Assembly (NCBI RefSeq): GCF_000316115.1
Contig: NZ_JH993797.1
Span: 6,855,961-6,919,960, forward strand
Direction: 5' to 3'
DNA from: Leptolyngbya sp. PCC 7375
GTDB taxonomy: Bacteria; Cyanobacteriota; Cyanobacteriia; Phormidesmidales; Phormidesmidaceae
Length of the DNA stretch: 64,000 nt
The notes below the pieces were generated by a model. The model was given only the letters and a program-made list of their open reading frames with translations. It did not search any database and was not told the DNA's origin. A program made the position numbers and the translations under genes. Shown piece after piece: positions 25,743 to 34,593 of this stretch (the stretch's first letter is position 1; every line of letters begins with the position of its first letter).

Positions 25743-27167
25743 ATGACAACACCTGCTAACACTCCCTCTCTTGAATTTGACTGCGATACGGGCAACTACC
25801 ATACGTTTTGCCCGATTAGTTGTGTTGCGTGGCTTTACCAAAAGATTGAGGACAGTTTCTTTTTGGTCATTGGTACAAAAACCTGTGGCTATTTTTTGCA
25901 AAATGCCATGGGTGTCATGATCTTCGCTGAGCCACGCTATGCCATGGCTGAGCTGGAAGAAGGGGATATTTCTGCCAAGTTGAATGACTATGAAGAACTG
26001 AAGCGGTTGTGTTTGCAGATAAAGCGCGATCGCAACCCTAGCGTAATCGTTTGGATCGGCACCTGCACCACCGAAATCATCAAAACCGACCTCGAAGGCA
26101 TTGCTCCTGTTCTAGAAGATGAAATCGGCGTTCCCATCGTTGTCGCCCGTGCCAATGGCCTTGACTATGCCTTTACCCAGGGTGAAGACACCGTACTCGC
26201 TGCCATGGCCCAGCGCTGTCCCACCGCAGAGCCCGCGACTAAAGCCATCGAACCAGAAAAGCAAGAGCGCAATGGTCTTGGCAAGCTATTATCCCTAGGT
26301 CGCAAAACCGAAGCCGTCGCTCCGGACGAGGGCCCTACTGTAGATGAGTATTACGACCACACACCACTGATCCTATTTGGTTCTGTCCCTAACCCAGTGG
26401 TCACCCAGCTTAATTTAGAACTTAAGAAGCAAGGCATCAAGGTATCTGGCTGGTTACCAGAAAACCGCTACACCGATCTGCCCGTAATCAAAGAAGGCTA
26501 CTTTGCATCTGGCGTAAACCCCTTCTTATCTCGCACTGCATCTACTCTAATGCGACGGAAAAAGGCAAAGGTCATCGGTGCCCCCTTCCCCATCGGTCCC
26601 GATGGTACCCGTGCCTGGGTTGAGAAAATCTGCTCAGTCTTAGGCGTTGAACCCAAGGGGTTAGCCGAACGAGAAGCCAAGATTTGGGAATCCGTAGAAG
26701 ATTACGTCAGCCTTATCCGTGGCAAATCTGTTTACTTCATGGGTGACAATCTCCTTGAGATTGCTATGGCCCGCTTCTTGATCCGCTGTGGCATGACTGT
26801 ACCGGAGATTGGTATTCCCTACATGGACAAACGCTTCCAGGGAGCTGAGCTACAGTTCCTGGAGCGCACCTGCGAGGAAATGGGTGTACCCAAGCCCAAG
26901 ATTACGGAAAAACCAGACAACTACAACCAGATTCAACGTATTCTCGAGATTGAACCCGACCTGGTGATTACGGGGATGGCCCACGCCAATCCTTTAGAGG
27001 CACGGGGCATCAACACCAAATGGTCAGTAGAATTTACCTTTGCCCAAATCCATGGTTTTGGCAGCACTCGCGATATTTTGGAGCTAGTTACTCGTCCACT
27101 ACGTCGCAACAGCAACCTGAAAGAATTAGGTTGGGACAAGCTGGTTAAGGAAGAAGCTAACGTTTAG
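25743..27167 (+). CDS. chlN: Light-independent protochlorophyllide reductase subunit N
   Basis: ChlN forms the NB heterotetramer that reduces protochlorophyllide. The sequence begins MTTPANTPSLEFDCDTGNYH and shows the cluster-binding cysteines in FCPISCVAWLY and TKTCGYFLQNAMGVM, plus GTCTTEIIKTDLEG. It is 474 residues, the usual length. An earlier in-frame start exists, but ATG 25743 follows an AAGGA site and gives the family N-terminus. An internal charged insertion near residues 165-195 separates the two domains. Confidence 0.97.
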   Translation: MTTPANTPSLEFDCDTGNYHTFCPISCVAWLYQKIEDSFFLVIGTKTCGYFLQNAMGVMIFAEPRYAMAELEEGDISAKLNDYEELKRLCLQIKRDRNPSVIVWIGTCTTEIIKTDLEGIAPVLEDEIGVPIVVARANGLDYAFTQGEDTVLAAMAQRCPTAEPATKAIEPEKQERNGLGKLLSLGRKTEAVAPDEGPTVDEYYDHTPLILFGSVPNPVVTQLNLELKKQGIKVSGWLPENRYTDLPVIKEGYFASGVNPFLSRTASTLMRRKKAKVIGAPFPIGPDGTRAWVEKICSVLGVEPKGLAEREAKIWESVEDYVSLIRGKSVYFMGDNLLEIAMARFLIRCGMTVPEIGIPYMDKRFQGAELQFLERTCEEMGVPKPKITEKPDNYNQIQRILEIEPDLVITGMAHANPLEARGINTKWSVEFTFAQIHGFGSTRDILELVTRPLRRNSNLKELGWDKLVKEEANV

Positions 27168-27179
27168 CCACAAGGCACT

Positions 27180-27223
27180 CAGCCCATTGGCTATTCCCTT
27201 GAAAGAGAATAGCCAATGGGCTG
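27180..27223. terminator. Strong hairpin terminator after chlN
   Basis: CAGCCCATTGGCTATTC pairs with GAATAGCCAATGGGCTG, 17 perfect pairs, 12 bases after the chlN stop. There is no clear U-run, so it acts perhaps in both directions. DNA from here to 27400 contains no gene that I can support. Confidence 0.75.
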
Positions 27224-27559
27224 AACATTTAAATAGAGAAAAGCATAAGAGTCTCTTTAGATTGCCATCATTAACCAAAAATCAACACTCTTTCTCACGA
27301 CAGCTACTGCGTGATAAGTAGTGAGTCTTAATGTTCATCAGTGACTCTGATATTAGCCTTAGCTTGTTTGACATTAGAGACAGGCACCTGAGGTAATGGG
27401 AGTTTGGATAGCACCCTGGAGGTTAGAACGAAGTCATCTGCATCAGCCAAGTTTGGTTTAACAAAATTAGGACTAACAAATTCCCGACTCAGCTTCTCTG
27501 GACTACCAAACTCTGGACTGCAATATAGCTCGCTAGGTTCTGGAAGATTTTATAGTGGA

Positions 27560-28040
27560 GCAGGGGTTCACTTCATACAGCTTTTTCTATCTGGGTCTCC
27601 ATTTTCCTATTAGATTGCTCCTGAGGTTGAAGATTTTGGAGCACAAACAATATCTCCTGAGCACTAACATATCGATGATCTGGAGAGCAGTTAAACCATC
27701 TATTTCAGAATCGATACCAAAGATGCAAACGGTAAACAATCGAGAAAATGAATCAGCTGCGCTTCAGACATTCATATCTGTCGCCCCAACAGAAACTGTA
27801 TTCCCAGCATACCTAAGGCATAAATGTCACTGCTAGATTGATGGTTGCCCTGCCACTGTTCCGAGGCCACGTAAACTTGTCTTTCTAGTTGCTTCAGGAT
27901 GTTACTCATTAAACCACTCTTTTGACATCTCAAAGTTTGATGCTCATATCCTTGATTGCAACTAAAGTCAGTTAAAATCAACTGTCCACAAGTTTGACGA
28001 ATAATATGGAGATAAGGTGACTATCAGGATTAAATCTATA
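27560..28040 (-). pseudogene. Decayed Ser/Thr protein kinase (C-lobe remnant)
   Basis: Read leftward, fragments in two frames match a PknB-type kinase: HIIRQTCGQLILTDFSCNQ (the DFG-like strand), YVASEQWQGNHQSSSDIYAL followed by GMLGIQFLLG, and, after a frame change near 27700-27770, SPDHRYVSAQEILFVLQNLQ. The N-lobe is missing and stops interrupt the frame. DNA down to 27400 may encode the degenerate C-terminal tail. The gene stops making sense beside the tRNA-Gly fragment, so the prophage or another rearrangement may have removed the 5' half. Confidence 0.65.
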
Positions 28041-28101
28041 AGGAAAGTAAAATCTTGAGGGTGTAGCACCAAATCACTTGGTATGATGACACCTACTATA
28101 T

Positions 28102-28132
28102 GCGGATGTAGTTCAGTGGTAGAACGTCAGCT
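28102..28132 (+). pseudogene. Truncated tRNA-Gly (5' half only)
   Basis: GCGGATG TA GTTC AGTGGTA GAAC G TCAGC T is the acceptor 5' strand, D arm and anticodon 5' strand of a cyanobacterial tRNA-Gly. Past the anticodon loop the sequence is unrelated, and no 3' half occurs in the window. A break in the anticodon loop is a classical phage integration point. It marks the probable left boundary of prophage 2. Confidence 0.7.
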
Positions 28133-28273
28133 ATCTTTAGAAGCCTTGATTTTAAAGGGTTTCAGGTGTCCGTAAAAGCATTGGCTTAAAACTGAGTTTA
28201 ATTAGAAGTTTTTGTTGCCACCCCCACCGCATTATCCGGGGCGAGGGTTAGGGGGATGGCGTGGGTACATGTG

Positions 28274-28465
28274 TCAGTCGTCGTCCCCGATAGACCCCCA
28301 TGGCACAAACTGGCAACAATCGGGAAGCGAAATCCACATTCCTAGATGGCACATAGCCACAGTATGGTAATCATTCCAGCCAAGAACAGTCTCTATCCAC
28401 GCTTGGCCTTCAAGCGAGATCAATCCATCAAATATGGTTAAGGGCTTGTGCATTTGAGGCTCCAT
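28274..28465 (-). CDS. Possible small phage protein, 63 aa
   Basis: The frame begins MEPQMHKPLTIFDGLISLEG and overlaps the end of the upstream hydrolase-like gene by 38 bases. It would be the last gene of the leftward tail operon. A C-poor, Trp-containing sequence without motif; it could also be a chance frame. Confidence 0.35.
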   Translation of the reverse strand: MEPQMHKPLTIFDGLISLEGQAWIETVLGWNDYHTVAMCHLGMWISLPDCCQFVPWGSIGDDD

Positions 28466-29459
28466 TAATTAAGTACGCCTCAGCCCAGTCCTTCATCTGA
28501 TGGTCCTTGTCAAACCATCCGCAGCTATCCTCTTTAGTGTGCAGCCACGGTGCGCTGAAGTCAGAATCGAATAGATTCCAATGCCATAGGTCCATGCCGT
28601 AGGTTTCACACATTTCAAGCAGAAGCTTATAGGCTAGGGCACCTCTGGCGATTAGTTTTGCATCAGGTTCGGACCCAACAAATACGGAGGTTTCTAGGGC
28701 CATTTTTACGTCAGTCCGTTGGCAGGACTTGTGAATGGTTGCTAGGTTTTTGCTCATTAATTCCAGCCCTGCAACCTTCAGTCTGGTGATTGCTCCATCA
28801 GCTATTTTTTCAGATATGAACGCCTCTAATAGTTCAAGCCATCCATGAGGTGTATCTGGCTGTCTGCCTTTGAGCCAGCTTTTACTGATCGGGACCAGTC
28901 GTCCAAGGTGCTTTATGAATTGTGTGGTCTGCTTTCCAGGTCGTAGATCCACATAGTCGACTAACACGAGCCCCTGAAAGTTTGGGGCAGCTGCCTTGAG
29001 TTCGTAAATCCAGTCGGGCAACCCCTTGGATACGAATGCAGAGTTTAGTCCATACTCGCCGATCCATAACTCCAAGTGTGGGTACCGTTCTGCTATGGCC
29101 TCATAAAGATTTACGATCCGCATCCCGCGCTTGGTTAGGAGTTCATTGGCTATCGTCCACCGTTGATATTTATCGGCGTACTTGTCGAGAACCCGAAAGC
29201 ACATCTCTTCTAAGTGTGGCTCCTGCTGTTGCCATAGAGCCCCCGAACCTTTTGCAATGATAGGGTGAATGTGGGTGGGATGCCCGTCGGAGAGTGACGA
29301 TAATCTTTCTTCTATCCGGCTAAAGTTTGGATTGCTGTAATCCCCGTCTGGATACACAAAATTAGCCCAAGCCGTACACGATACGGCCCCTATCCCCAGG
29401 GCTTTTATGATCTCCTGGGATTTTGGCGTTTTGGGATAGCGGGTCCAAATTTTAGTCAT
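28428..29459 (-). CDS. GH10-like glycoside hydrolase or polysaccharide depolymerase, 343 aa
   Basis: The arrangement resembles a GH10 TIM barrel: HPIIAKGSGALW, the acid/base motif WTIANELL (Glu106), then ERYPHLELWIGEYG. A candidate nucleophile Glu is Glu256 in MALETSVF, and a C-terminal Trp-rich segment reads WHWNLFDSDFSAPW. Length fits a single barrel. The true start is ATG 29459, which overlaps the TGA of the preceding gene as TGATG. An enzyme at the end of a tail module is expected to degrade capsular or sheath polysaccharide during adsorption. The substrate cannot be deduced, and the nucleophile assignment is tentative. Confidence 0.75.
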   Translation of the reverse strand: MTKIWTRYPKTPKSQEIIKALGIGAVSCTAWANFVYPDGDYSNPNFSRIEERLSSLSDGHPTHIHPIIAKGSGALWQQQEPHLEEMCFRVLDKYADKYQRWTIANELLTKRGMRIVNLYEAIAERYPHLELWIGEYGLNSAFVSKGLPDWIYELKAAAPNFQGLVLVDYVDLRPGKQTTQFIKHLGRLVPISKSWLKGRQPDTPHGWLELLEAFISEKIADGAITRLKVAGLELMSKNLATIHKSCQRTDVKMALETSVFVGSEPDAKLIARGALAYKLLLEMCETYGMDLWHWNLFDSDFSAPWLHTKEDSCGWFDKDHQMKDWAEAYLINGASNAQALNHI

Positions 29460-30448
29460 CAGAATTGAGGGTCGTCGCAAGTGCATGTATACGCGTTCGG
29501 CGGATTGAAAATCTCCGGGTCGGCACAACTGGGCCACCAATAAACAGGGCCACCACTGCAAATGTCCGGCGGTGGTTCGTCGGGTTCGTCTCCCTCGTCG
29601 CAACAGAATCCCTTTATCCAGTCAGTGCCATCCCAAAACCAGTGGTATCGAGGGACTTGCAAGATGTCGCCTACTACCAGTGAATCCACCTGGCTGGTTG
29701 GCGGGGTGGTGGTAAATACCTTTGTGGCGGTTGGTTCCCACTGGACTTGGGGATTACCTGAACTAAATGAAGGATCTCCAAAAACGATTTCACGTAGAAC
29801 CCATTGCCGATCTAGGACGGTATTGTGCCAGAAGTCATTGGGAGAGTATCCGTTAATAACTGGATTGCTTCTATCGATCGGGACGCTATGGCCGCCAGGG
29901 GGTTCATCTTCAGAGAAGTTAATTTCGATGCCGCCACCAGTCTCTATCTCTAACCAAGTTTCGGGATCTGTCGCCGTGGCCTGAGCATGAACGAAAAGTT
30001 TCCCAGGCGCTAACCGATCTCCCGTATACAGCAGCTGGTTGTCGTATCTCTGAAATGCGCGATTGATGCCATCATTATCAACGCCGTTGGGGTTGTTTTC
30101 AGGATTCGTTCCATCTCCCTTGAAAAATAGAACCCCTCTACGATTTGAGATCGCCTGGATCATCTGCTGCATATCACGCAGCATATCTCTCAGTTCTTGG
30201 TCGCTAGCAGCATCAATCCGTGACCCTAATCCCCCACTGAGCAGATCAAGCGGTTCGCCAATACTGCCTCGGGATGTTTTTGATCGAGTTCTCCCAGGGA
30301 TTGACCCCGCAGCCCCCAGAGTTCTCACGCGATAGCCGTCCCCGCCATAAGTTGGGTCGCGTTGGTTTAGTCTCCTGAGCTCTAGGGCCTCACGAGTGTC
30401 TTGGCGTCTGGCTAGGTTGGATGTTCTGGCGCGATCGCGGGCTGTCAT
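29459..30448 (-). CDS. Phage tail-tip or baseplate protein, unknown, 329 aa
   Basis: The N-terminal 60 residues are strongly basic (RARTSNLARRQDTREALELR). A predicted helical stretch follows (DQELRDMLRDMQQMIQAISN), then a mixed domain with GDGTNPENNPNG and DGINRAFQRYDN. The last 50 residues are cysteine-rich (GFCCDEGDEPDEPPPDICSG, CTCDDPQF), unusual for a cytoplasmic phage protein and perhaps metal-binding or disulfide-linked in the virion. It overlaps the genes on both sides, so it is one transcriptional unit with them. No family is recognised. Confidence 0.7.
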   Translation of the reverse strand: MTARDRARTSNLARRQDTREALELRRLNQRDPTYGGDGYRVRTLGAAGSIPGRTRSKTSRGSIGEPLDLLSGGLGSRIDAASDQELRDMLRDMQQMIQAISNRRGVLFFKGDGTNPENNPNGVDNDGINRAFQRYDNQLLYTGDRLAPGKLFVHAQATATDPETWLEIETGGGIEINFSEDEPPGGHSVPIDRSNPVINGYSPNDFWHNTVLDRQWVLREIVFGDPSFSSGNPQVQWEPTATKVFTTTPPTSQVDSLVVGDILQVPRYHWFWDGTDWIKGFCCDEGDEPDEPPPDICSGGPVYWWPSCADPEIFNPPNAYTCTCDDPQF

Positions 30449-31134
30449 CAGGATGCAGGTTGGGTATAATTCCCACTGTTGAGAGTATAGTCTTCCCCAC
30501 TAGTGATATTGGTTGAGCTAGCCAGCTCCTGTGAGTAGGCAGTCGTCGTGTACGAGAAAGAATTGAAATTGTAGCTTTGCCCAGCTTCAAAACTGATCGG
30601 ACTGGGCAACGCCCAGCTATCAACAACACTGCCATCACGATCCTTGATCCGAAAATGAGTGCCCGACCCTGTGGCTGAAGCTGTCGCTGATTTCGGGAAG
30701 CCGTTCGCGGTTGCTGTCCCACCCGACGATGTGCCAAAGGCTGTGGTGTTTAAGTTGTAGGTGATGTAGATGGCGGAGAAATCGGAATTCCCAATCTCAA
30801 CCGTTGCGGTTCCTGCACCAGCATTAACCAAGGCAAGAATCGCATCTATCGTCTCGTCAATTCCGTCCACGACATTGCCATCCCTATCTTTTAGCCGTTG
30901 ATGGGTCGCGGTCCCTGTTGCTGTGGCAGTGCCCGTGATTGGGGTGCCATTGAAATTTGCAATCCCTCCCGCTGCGGCGGCGAAAGCTTCAGGGGTATCA
31001 AGATCGAAAGCAACCAACACCGTCGTGAATGAGGCGTCATCTCCTAGTTCTAGGGTGCCAGTACCTGCCCCTGCATCAATGAGATCGGCGAAGGCATTAG
31101 ACCCGGCGTTTATGGCAGTGGTGGATAGTGGCAT
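30448..31134 (-). CDS. Phage tail protein built of two homologous halves, 228 aa
   Basis: Residues about 20-95 and 105-180 are duplicates: AGAGTGTLELGD matches AGAGTATVEIGN, and HQRLKDRDGNVV matches HFRIKDRDGSVV, with ITGTATATGT matching KSATASATGS. The C-terminal part is Ser/Thr/Tyr/Asn-rich. Such beta-rich duplicated proteins in tail operons are usually fibre or tip components. It starts 16 bases after the stop of the 981-residue protein. Confidence 0.75.
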   Translation of the reverse strand: MPLSTTAINAGSNAFADLIDAGAGTGTLELGDDASFTTVLVAFDLDTPEAFAAAAGGIANFNGTPITGTATATGTATHQRLKDRDGNVVDGIDETIDAILALVNAGAGTATVEIGNSDFSAIYITYNLNTTAFGTSSGGTATANGFPKSATASATGSGTHFRIKDRDGSVVDSWALPSPISFEAGQSYNFNSFSYTTTAYSQELASSTNITSGEDYTLNSGNYTQPAS

Positions 31135-31150
31135 TTTCAGGTCTCCTAAA

Positions 31151-34096
31151 TTACAAAACAGATTTCAATGCGTTCCACGCATTTGTAAGCGTTGCAACAT
31201 TTACATTGCCACTACCAAAGGCAATAAATGCATAATCGGCAGGGCGTATTCTAATAGCTGACCCATTATTTGAATATGCGCCAACATATAAATTGGTGTT
31301 GGGGACTCCCGTTGACGGGATACTCTCGGTCCCTATAGATGTCGCGCTTTGATAAGCAGTTGTCAGCGTTGCACTGGTTCGCTGAATTGTGAAGATTCCA
31401 GCATCAGCAGCCCCAAACGTAGAATTTCCCCCAGTAGAGTTGAGTCGATGGAAGTTCCTTGTCGCGGTGGTTTTCGTTGTTAAAAACACCTCAGGCGCGG
31501 TTGATGTTGATGCTCGTCCGCCAATATCAGCCTGAATAGTTCCGCCATTTGCACCAGCAAAATCATACGAGATTGTTGCTGAATCCTGCTGATATTTTGT
31601 TGCTAAGACCGGGTTGAATCCGCTGTCCAGATACCCCCCCGATCCAGTCGTGAATCCGATGCCAGCAGTGAAAGTTGCCCCGTTGTTAGTGATCACACTA
31701 GTAGCCAACTTGAGGCTAATCAAGGCATCAGACTCAGCCTGCATTTTGAATATTACGATCTCGTCAAGCTCATCCCAGTTTGTGTTTGCTTTAAGATCAA
31801 CAAAGAATTGATTTATTGCGTCTTGCTGAATTTGAGAATAACTCCCCGATAATGCGGCGATGTAGGCTGCTGCATCTGGATCTGCACTGTTGCTTGCAAT
31901 ATCAGATGTCAGTTGCCCTTGAGGAATTGTTGCAGCAATGCCAAACGATGGAGAAAACGCCGTGTTCAGCCTTCCTGGTGGAATGGTTGCAGTAATGCTG
32001 AAGCTCGATTGAATGATCTCTGCACTCAATTGCCCTGCTGGGATGGATGCCGCAATGAGTATCGGTGCTTGAATCTGCGTGCTCAACTGCCCCGCTGGAA
32101 TTGTGGCGGAGATACTAAACGAGGAAACAATCGTGGTGTTTAGTTGCCCCCCTGGAATTGTCGCGACGACGCTGAACCCGGTTGTGAGACTGATCGTCAG
32201 TCGTCCTGGTGGGATGGATGCCGCAACGCTAAAGCTGGATTGAATGATCGCTGTGTTCAGCCGTCCTGCTGGAATGTTGGCGGCAATATTGATCGTCTTA
32301 GCATAGCCTCCATCAATCCAGATGCCAAAACAAAAAGCCTCGGATCTAGCCGCTTGAAATTCAAATGAGAGGGAATCTGCCAAATACTCATACGTGCTGC
32401 CATCCACATCCACCACATTTATCTGTGCCAGTGGTGGTGCCTGGAGCAGAGCATCAGTGATAGCCAGTCCGATCTCGTAGGATCGCTCACGGCCAATGAT
32501 TAAATCCCTGTGCTTAATGGCTAAGGATTCCATCTGCCCCACACTAAACCCAAACCCATCAGCCACCGTGAATAGCCGCTCTTTCTCTACTCCACTCGGG
32601 CCGCCTGGGGCGATGTAGGCGGCAGAGCCCTCAAATTCAGCGGGATCTTCGTCAATCCCTGCATCGAAAAAGGTTGTTTCAAAGGGCTTGTTGGGGGTGT
32701 TGCGGTTGTACTTCCGGGTTTTAGTGCTGAGTGCTGTTGGCTTGGCTAGATCCCTGTCAATGTTCGAGCGAAGCCTGATAAGGGGCTCTTTGGTTTTGTC
32801 TGCGCGGTCAAACTTGCCTGTTGCGTGTGGAGTCCATGAAAAATCCAGATCTTCTACAGTGATGGCTTCCCATGGATCTGTTGTGTTTTCGTCAAGGACA
32901 ATAGCCGCTTGGGTCTTTAGGAACTGGTAGCGCTCCATGGGTTCGTCAGCCCCATAACTGATATCTTCCTGCTCACGCTCAATCGTGCGCATATTGAAGA
33001 CTTCGTCATTTGGGTCTAAGGTCTTGCCGTTTTGCAGCTTAGTCCGAATGCATTGGGTGAGTCGTGCTGTTGTAGGATCAATCTTTCCAGATTCAAAATA
33101 AAATGTTTCGGTTTCGTCGCTAAACTCCCGTAACTGGCTGGGGATAGTTGGATTCTGAAACATCAATGCTTCAGCCTTGAATACTTGCGCCCGCTTCGTT
33201 TTTATGGGATTTGCGCCAGTACTGAAACTTTCAGTCGTAATGGTTCGTACAGCTACGCCTTCACCAAAGCTATTAGGGCTAAGGTCATTAAAATTTATCG
33301 TCTCATCCTGAATATCCACAGAAGGATTCTCAATCGTCCCCAACGCAAAACCCGTGCCCGCCAATTTGGTCACCTCAGCCGGTCGCTCTTCTCCATCTGC
33401 TGGCTCATAGATGATGTCATTCTCACCTACAGTAACGGTCGCGATTGGCGTTCCTGAAGTCAAAGCAAACTCCCGATCAACAATAGTCCCGTTGATGTCC
33501 TGATAGAGGTAATGCCAATCGTTGGCGTAAGCCAGATCCGCTGCCTGTTCCAGAAAGCTATTCTGTCTTTTACCCACGGGTCGATCCATGGAGTAGGGCC
33601 AGGTGCTCAGATTCACCCCAGCATCGATGCTACTGGCCTGGATTAATCGGGTAGCCACTGCATTACAGGGCTCAGCCTGCCCGTATATAATCCCAGAGCG
33701 ATCGTCCTCAAACTGCGACTGGTTGCCCCATTGGATTTTGCAGCCGACATCCAAAACAAGGTTGCCATTGGTGCGGGGGCGTTTTGGGGTTCTCAAGATT
33801 TTTAGTCGTGAAAACCACGTATCGATCCAGGCAGTATTGGCATCGTTCCGAGCCTGGATGTAGATGTCTTGCCCAGGGTTCCAACGCACTGGATTGATGG
33901 CGGGGTCAATACTTTCGGGGGGGGTGATTATGCCTCCCTTAATCTCCAGGGTGCCCGTGGTGGGGATTTTGCCAGGGTCGCGATCGTCGCTCAGGCCAGC
34001 TCTGCCGATTGACAACACAGACCAGTGGCTTGACCAGTCTTGGAGATCGGGGCCGATCAGGATGCGGAGGGGGCGGGCTGAGGCGTTGGCAATCAT
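31151..34096 (-). CDS. Phage baseplate/tail hub-like protein with repeat array and receptor-like C-terminus, 981 aa
   Basis: Residues 1 to about 600 resemble the phage tail hub type (ILIGPDLQDWSSHWSVLSIG, LKILRTPKRPRTNGNL, SFLEQAADLAYANDWHYLYQ). About seven 18-20 residue repeats (IPxGxLxxxI-SFSI-A) follow. A C-terminal domain with FDLKAN, DSGFNPVLATKYQQD and GAYSNNGSAIRIRP looks like a lectin-type sheet. The ATG overlaps the end of the previous gene by 4 bases (ATGA). It probably joins the tube to the receptor-binding part. The family assignment rests on position and fold-like motifs only. Confidence 0.75.
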   Translation of the reverse strand: MIANASARPLRILIGPDLQDWSSHWSVLSIGRAGLSDDRDPGKIPTTGTLEIKGGIITPPESIDPAINPVRWNPGQDIYIQARNDANTAWIDTWFSRLKILRTPKRPRTNGNLVLDVGCKIQWGNQSQFEDDRSGIIYGQAEPCNAVATRLIQASSIDAGVNLSTWPYSMDRPVGKRQNSFLEQAADLAYANDWHYLYQDINGTIVDREFALTSGTPIATVTVGENDIIYEPADGEERPAEVTKLAGTGFALGTIENPSVDIQDETINFNDLSPNSFGEGVAVRTITTESFSTGANPIKTKRAQVFKAEALMFQNPTIPSQLREFSDETETFYFESGKIDPTTARLTQCIRTKLQNGKTLDPNDEVFNMRTIEREQEDISYGADEPMERYQFLKTQAAIVLDENTTDPWEAITVEDLDFSWTPHATGKFDRADKTKEPLIRLRSNIDRDLAKPTALSTKTRKYNRNTPNKPFETTFFDAGIDEDPAEFEGSAAYIAPGGPSGVEKERLFTVADGFGFSVGQMESLAIKHRDLIIGRERSYEIGLAITDALLQAPPLAQINVVDVDGSTYEYLADSLSFEFQAARSEAFCFGIWIDGGYAKTINIAANIPAGRLNTAIIQSSFSVAASIPPGRLTISLTTGFSVVATIPGGQLNTTIVSSFSISATIPAGQLSTQIQAPILIAASIPAGQLSAEIIQSSFSITATIPPGRLNTAFSPSFGIAATIPQGQLTSDIASNSADPDAAAYIAALSGSYSQIQQDAINQFFVDLKANTNWDELDEIVIFKMQAESDALISLKLATSVITNNGATFTAGIGFTTGSGGYLDSGFNPVLATKYQQDSATISYDFAGANGGTIQADIGGRASTSTAPEVFLTTKTTATRNFHRLNSTGGNSTFGAADAGIFTIQRTSATLTTAYQSATSIGTESIPSTGVPNTNLYVGAYSNNGSAIRIRPADYAFIAFGSGNVNVATLTNAWNALKSVL
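31880..32290 (-). repeat. Coding repeat array: about seven copies of an IPxGxL unit
   Basis: The translated units read AxIPxGxLxxxIxxSFSIx and are 18-20 residues long, with alternating Pro-Pro, Pro-Ala and Gly variants. They form a rod-like linker between the hub body and the C-terminal domain. The 54-60 bp DNA unit is degenerate, so it is not a CRISPR or recombination repeat. Confidence 0.85.
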
Positions 34097-34593
34097 GCGG
34101 GGAATATTGCCCCCTCTCGTAACTGAATGGTGAATCCCTCACCAATTTGAAACTCAGGGGGTCGCTCAAACCCTGCATAGAACTTGGCATAGTACTTAAT
34201 GCGTCCGGCAGTCGTGGCTATTTCGGCGGCTCCTGTTGCGAGTGCTCGGGTGCGTGGAGACGATTCAAAGAAATACTGAGATCCATCTTCCAATTCCATC
34301 AGCGGATTGTTGCCCGCTCTGCGTTGTTCATCGTATTCAGCCCAAAGGTTTCTAACTGCATCCGGTAGGCTTGGCTGGTATTGGTAAATAACATCTGTGG
34401 CAACGGAAAACGTCCATAGGTGTTTTGGATGATTCGCCGTCCCATCGACCGCCACACCTCCTTCAGCAGAATAGGTGATGGTGCCCGCTTGTTCAGGGCT
34501 AATACTTCGAGGTAAGACTCCATCTTCAAAGATGAATCCCTCAAAGCGAACTGTGATACTGCCTAGCTTTAGCTGTAGGTAAGGATTCGCCAT
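34093..34593 (-). CDS. Phage tail protein encoded after the tape measure, 166 aa
   Basis: The start is MANPYLQLKLG at 34593, coupled to the tape measure stop (TGATG type). It reads like a distal tail protein (VRFEGFIFEDGVLPRSISPEQ, SLPDAVRNLWAEYDEQRRAG, KYYAKFYAGFERPPEFQIG). Such genes lie directly after the tape measure in many siphoviruses. The family is not named with certainty. Confidence 0.75.
   Translation of the reverse strand: MANPYLQLKLGSITVRFEGFIFEDGVLPRSISPEQAGTITYSAEGGVAVDGTANHPKHLWTFSVATDVIYQYQPSLPDAVRNLWAEYDEQRRAGNNPLMELEDGSQYFFESSPRTRALATGAAEIATTAGRIKYYAKFYAGFERPPEFQIGEGFTIQLREGAIFPA

Noticed and set aside
27404..27836. Two small rightward open frames near the prophage edge
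   Set aside because: They are antisense to recognisable kinase-derived sequence and have no family-like content or ribosome binding site.
28102..28200. tRNA-Gly interrupted by a group I intron
   Set aside because: No 3' tRNA half follows within a plausible distance, and no intron core motifs were seen.
31913..32368. Rightward Trp/Arg-rich frames opposite the baseplate gene
   Set aside because: They mirror the IPxGxL repeat on the other strand and have no start signals.
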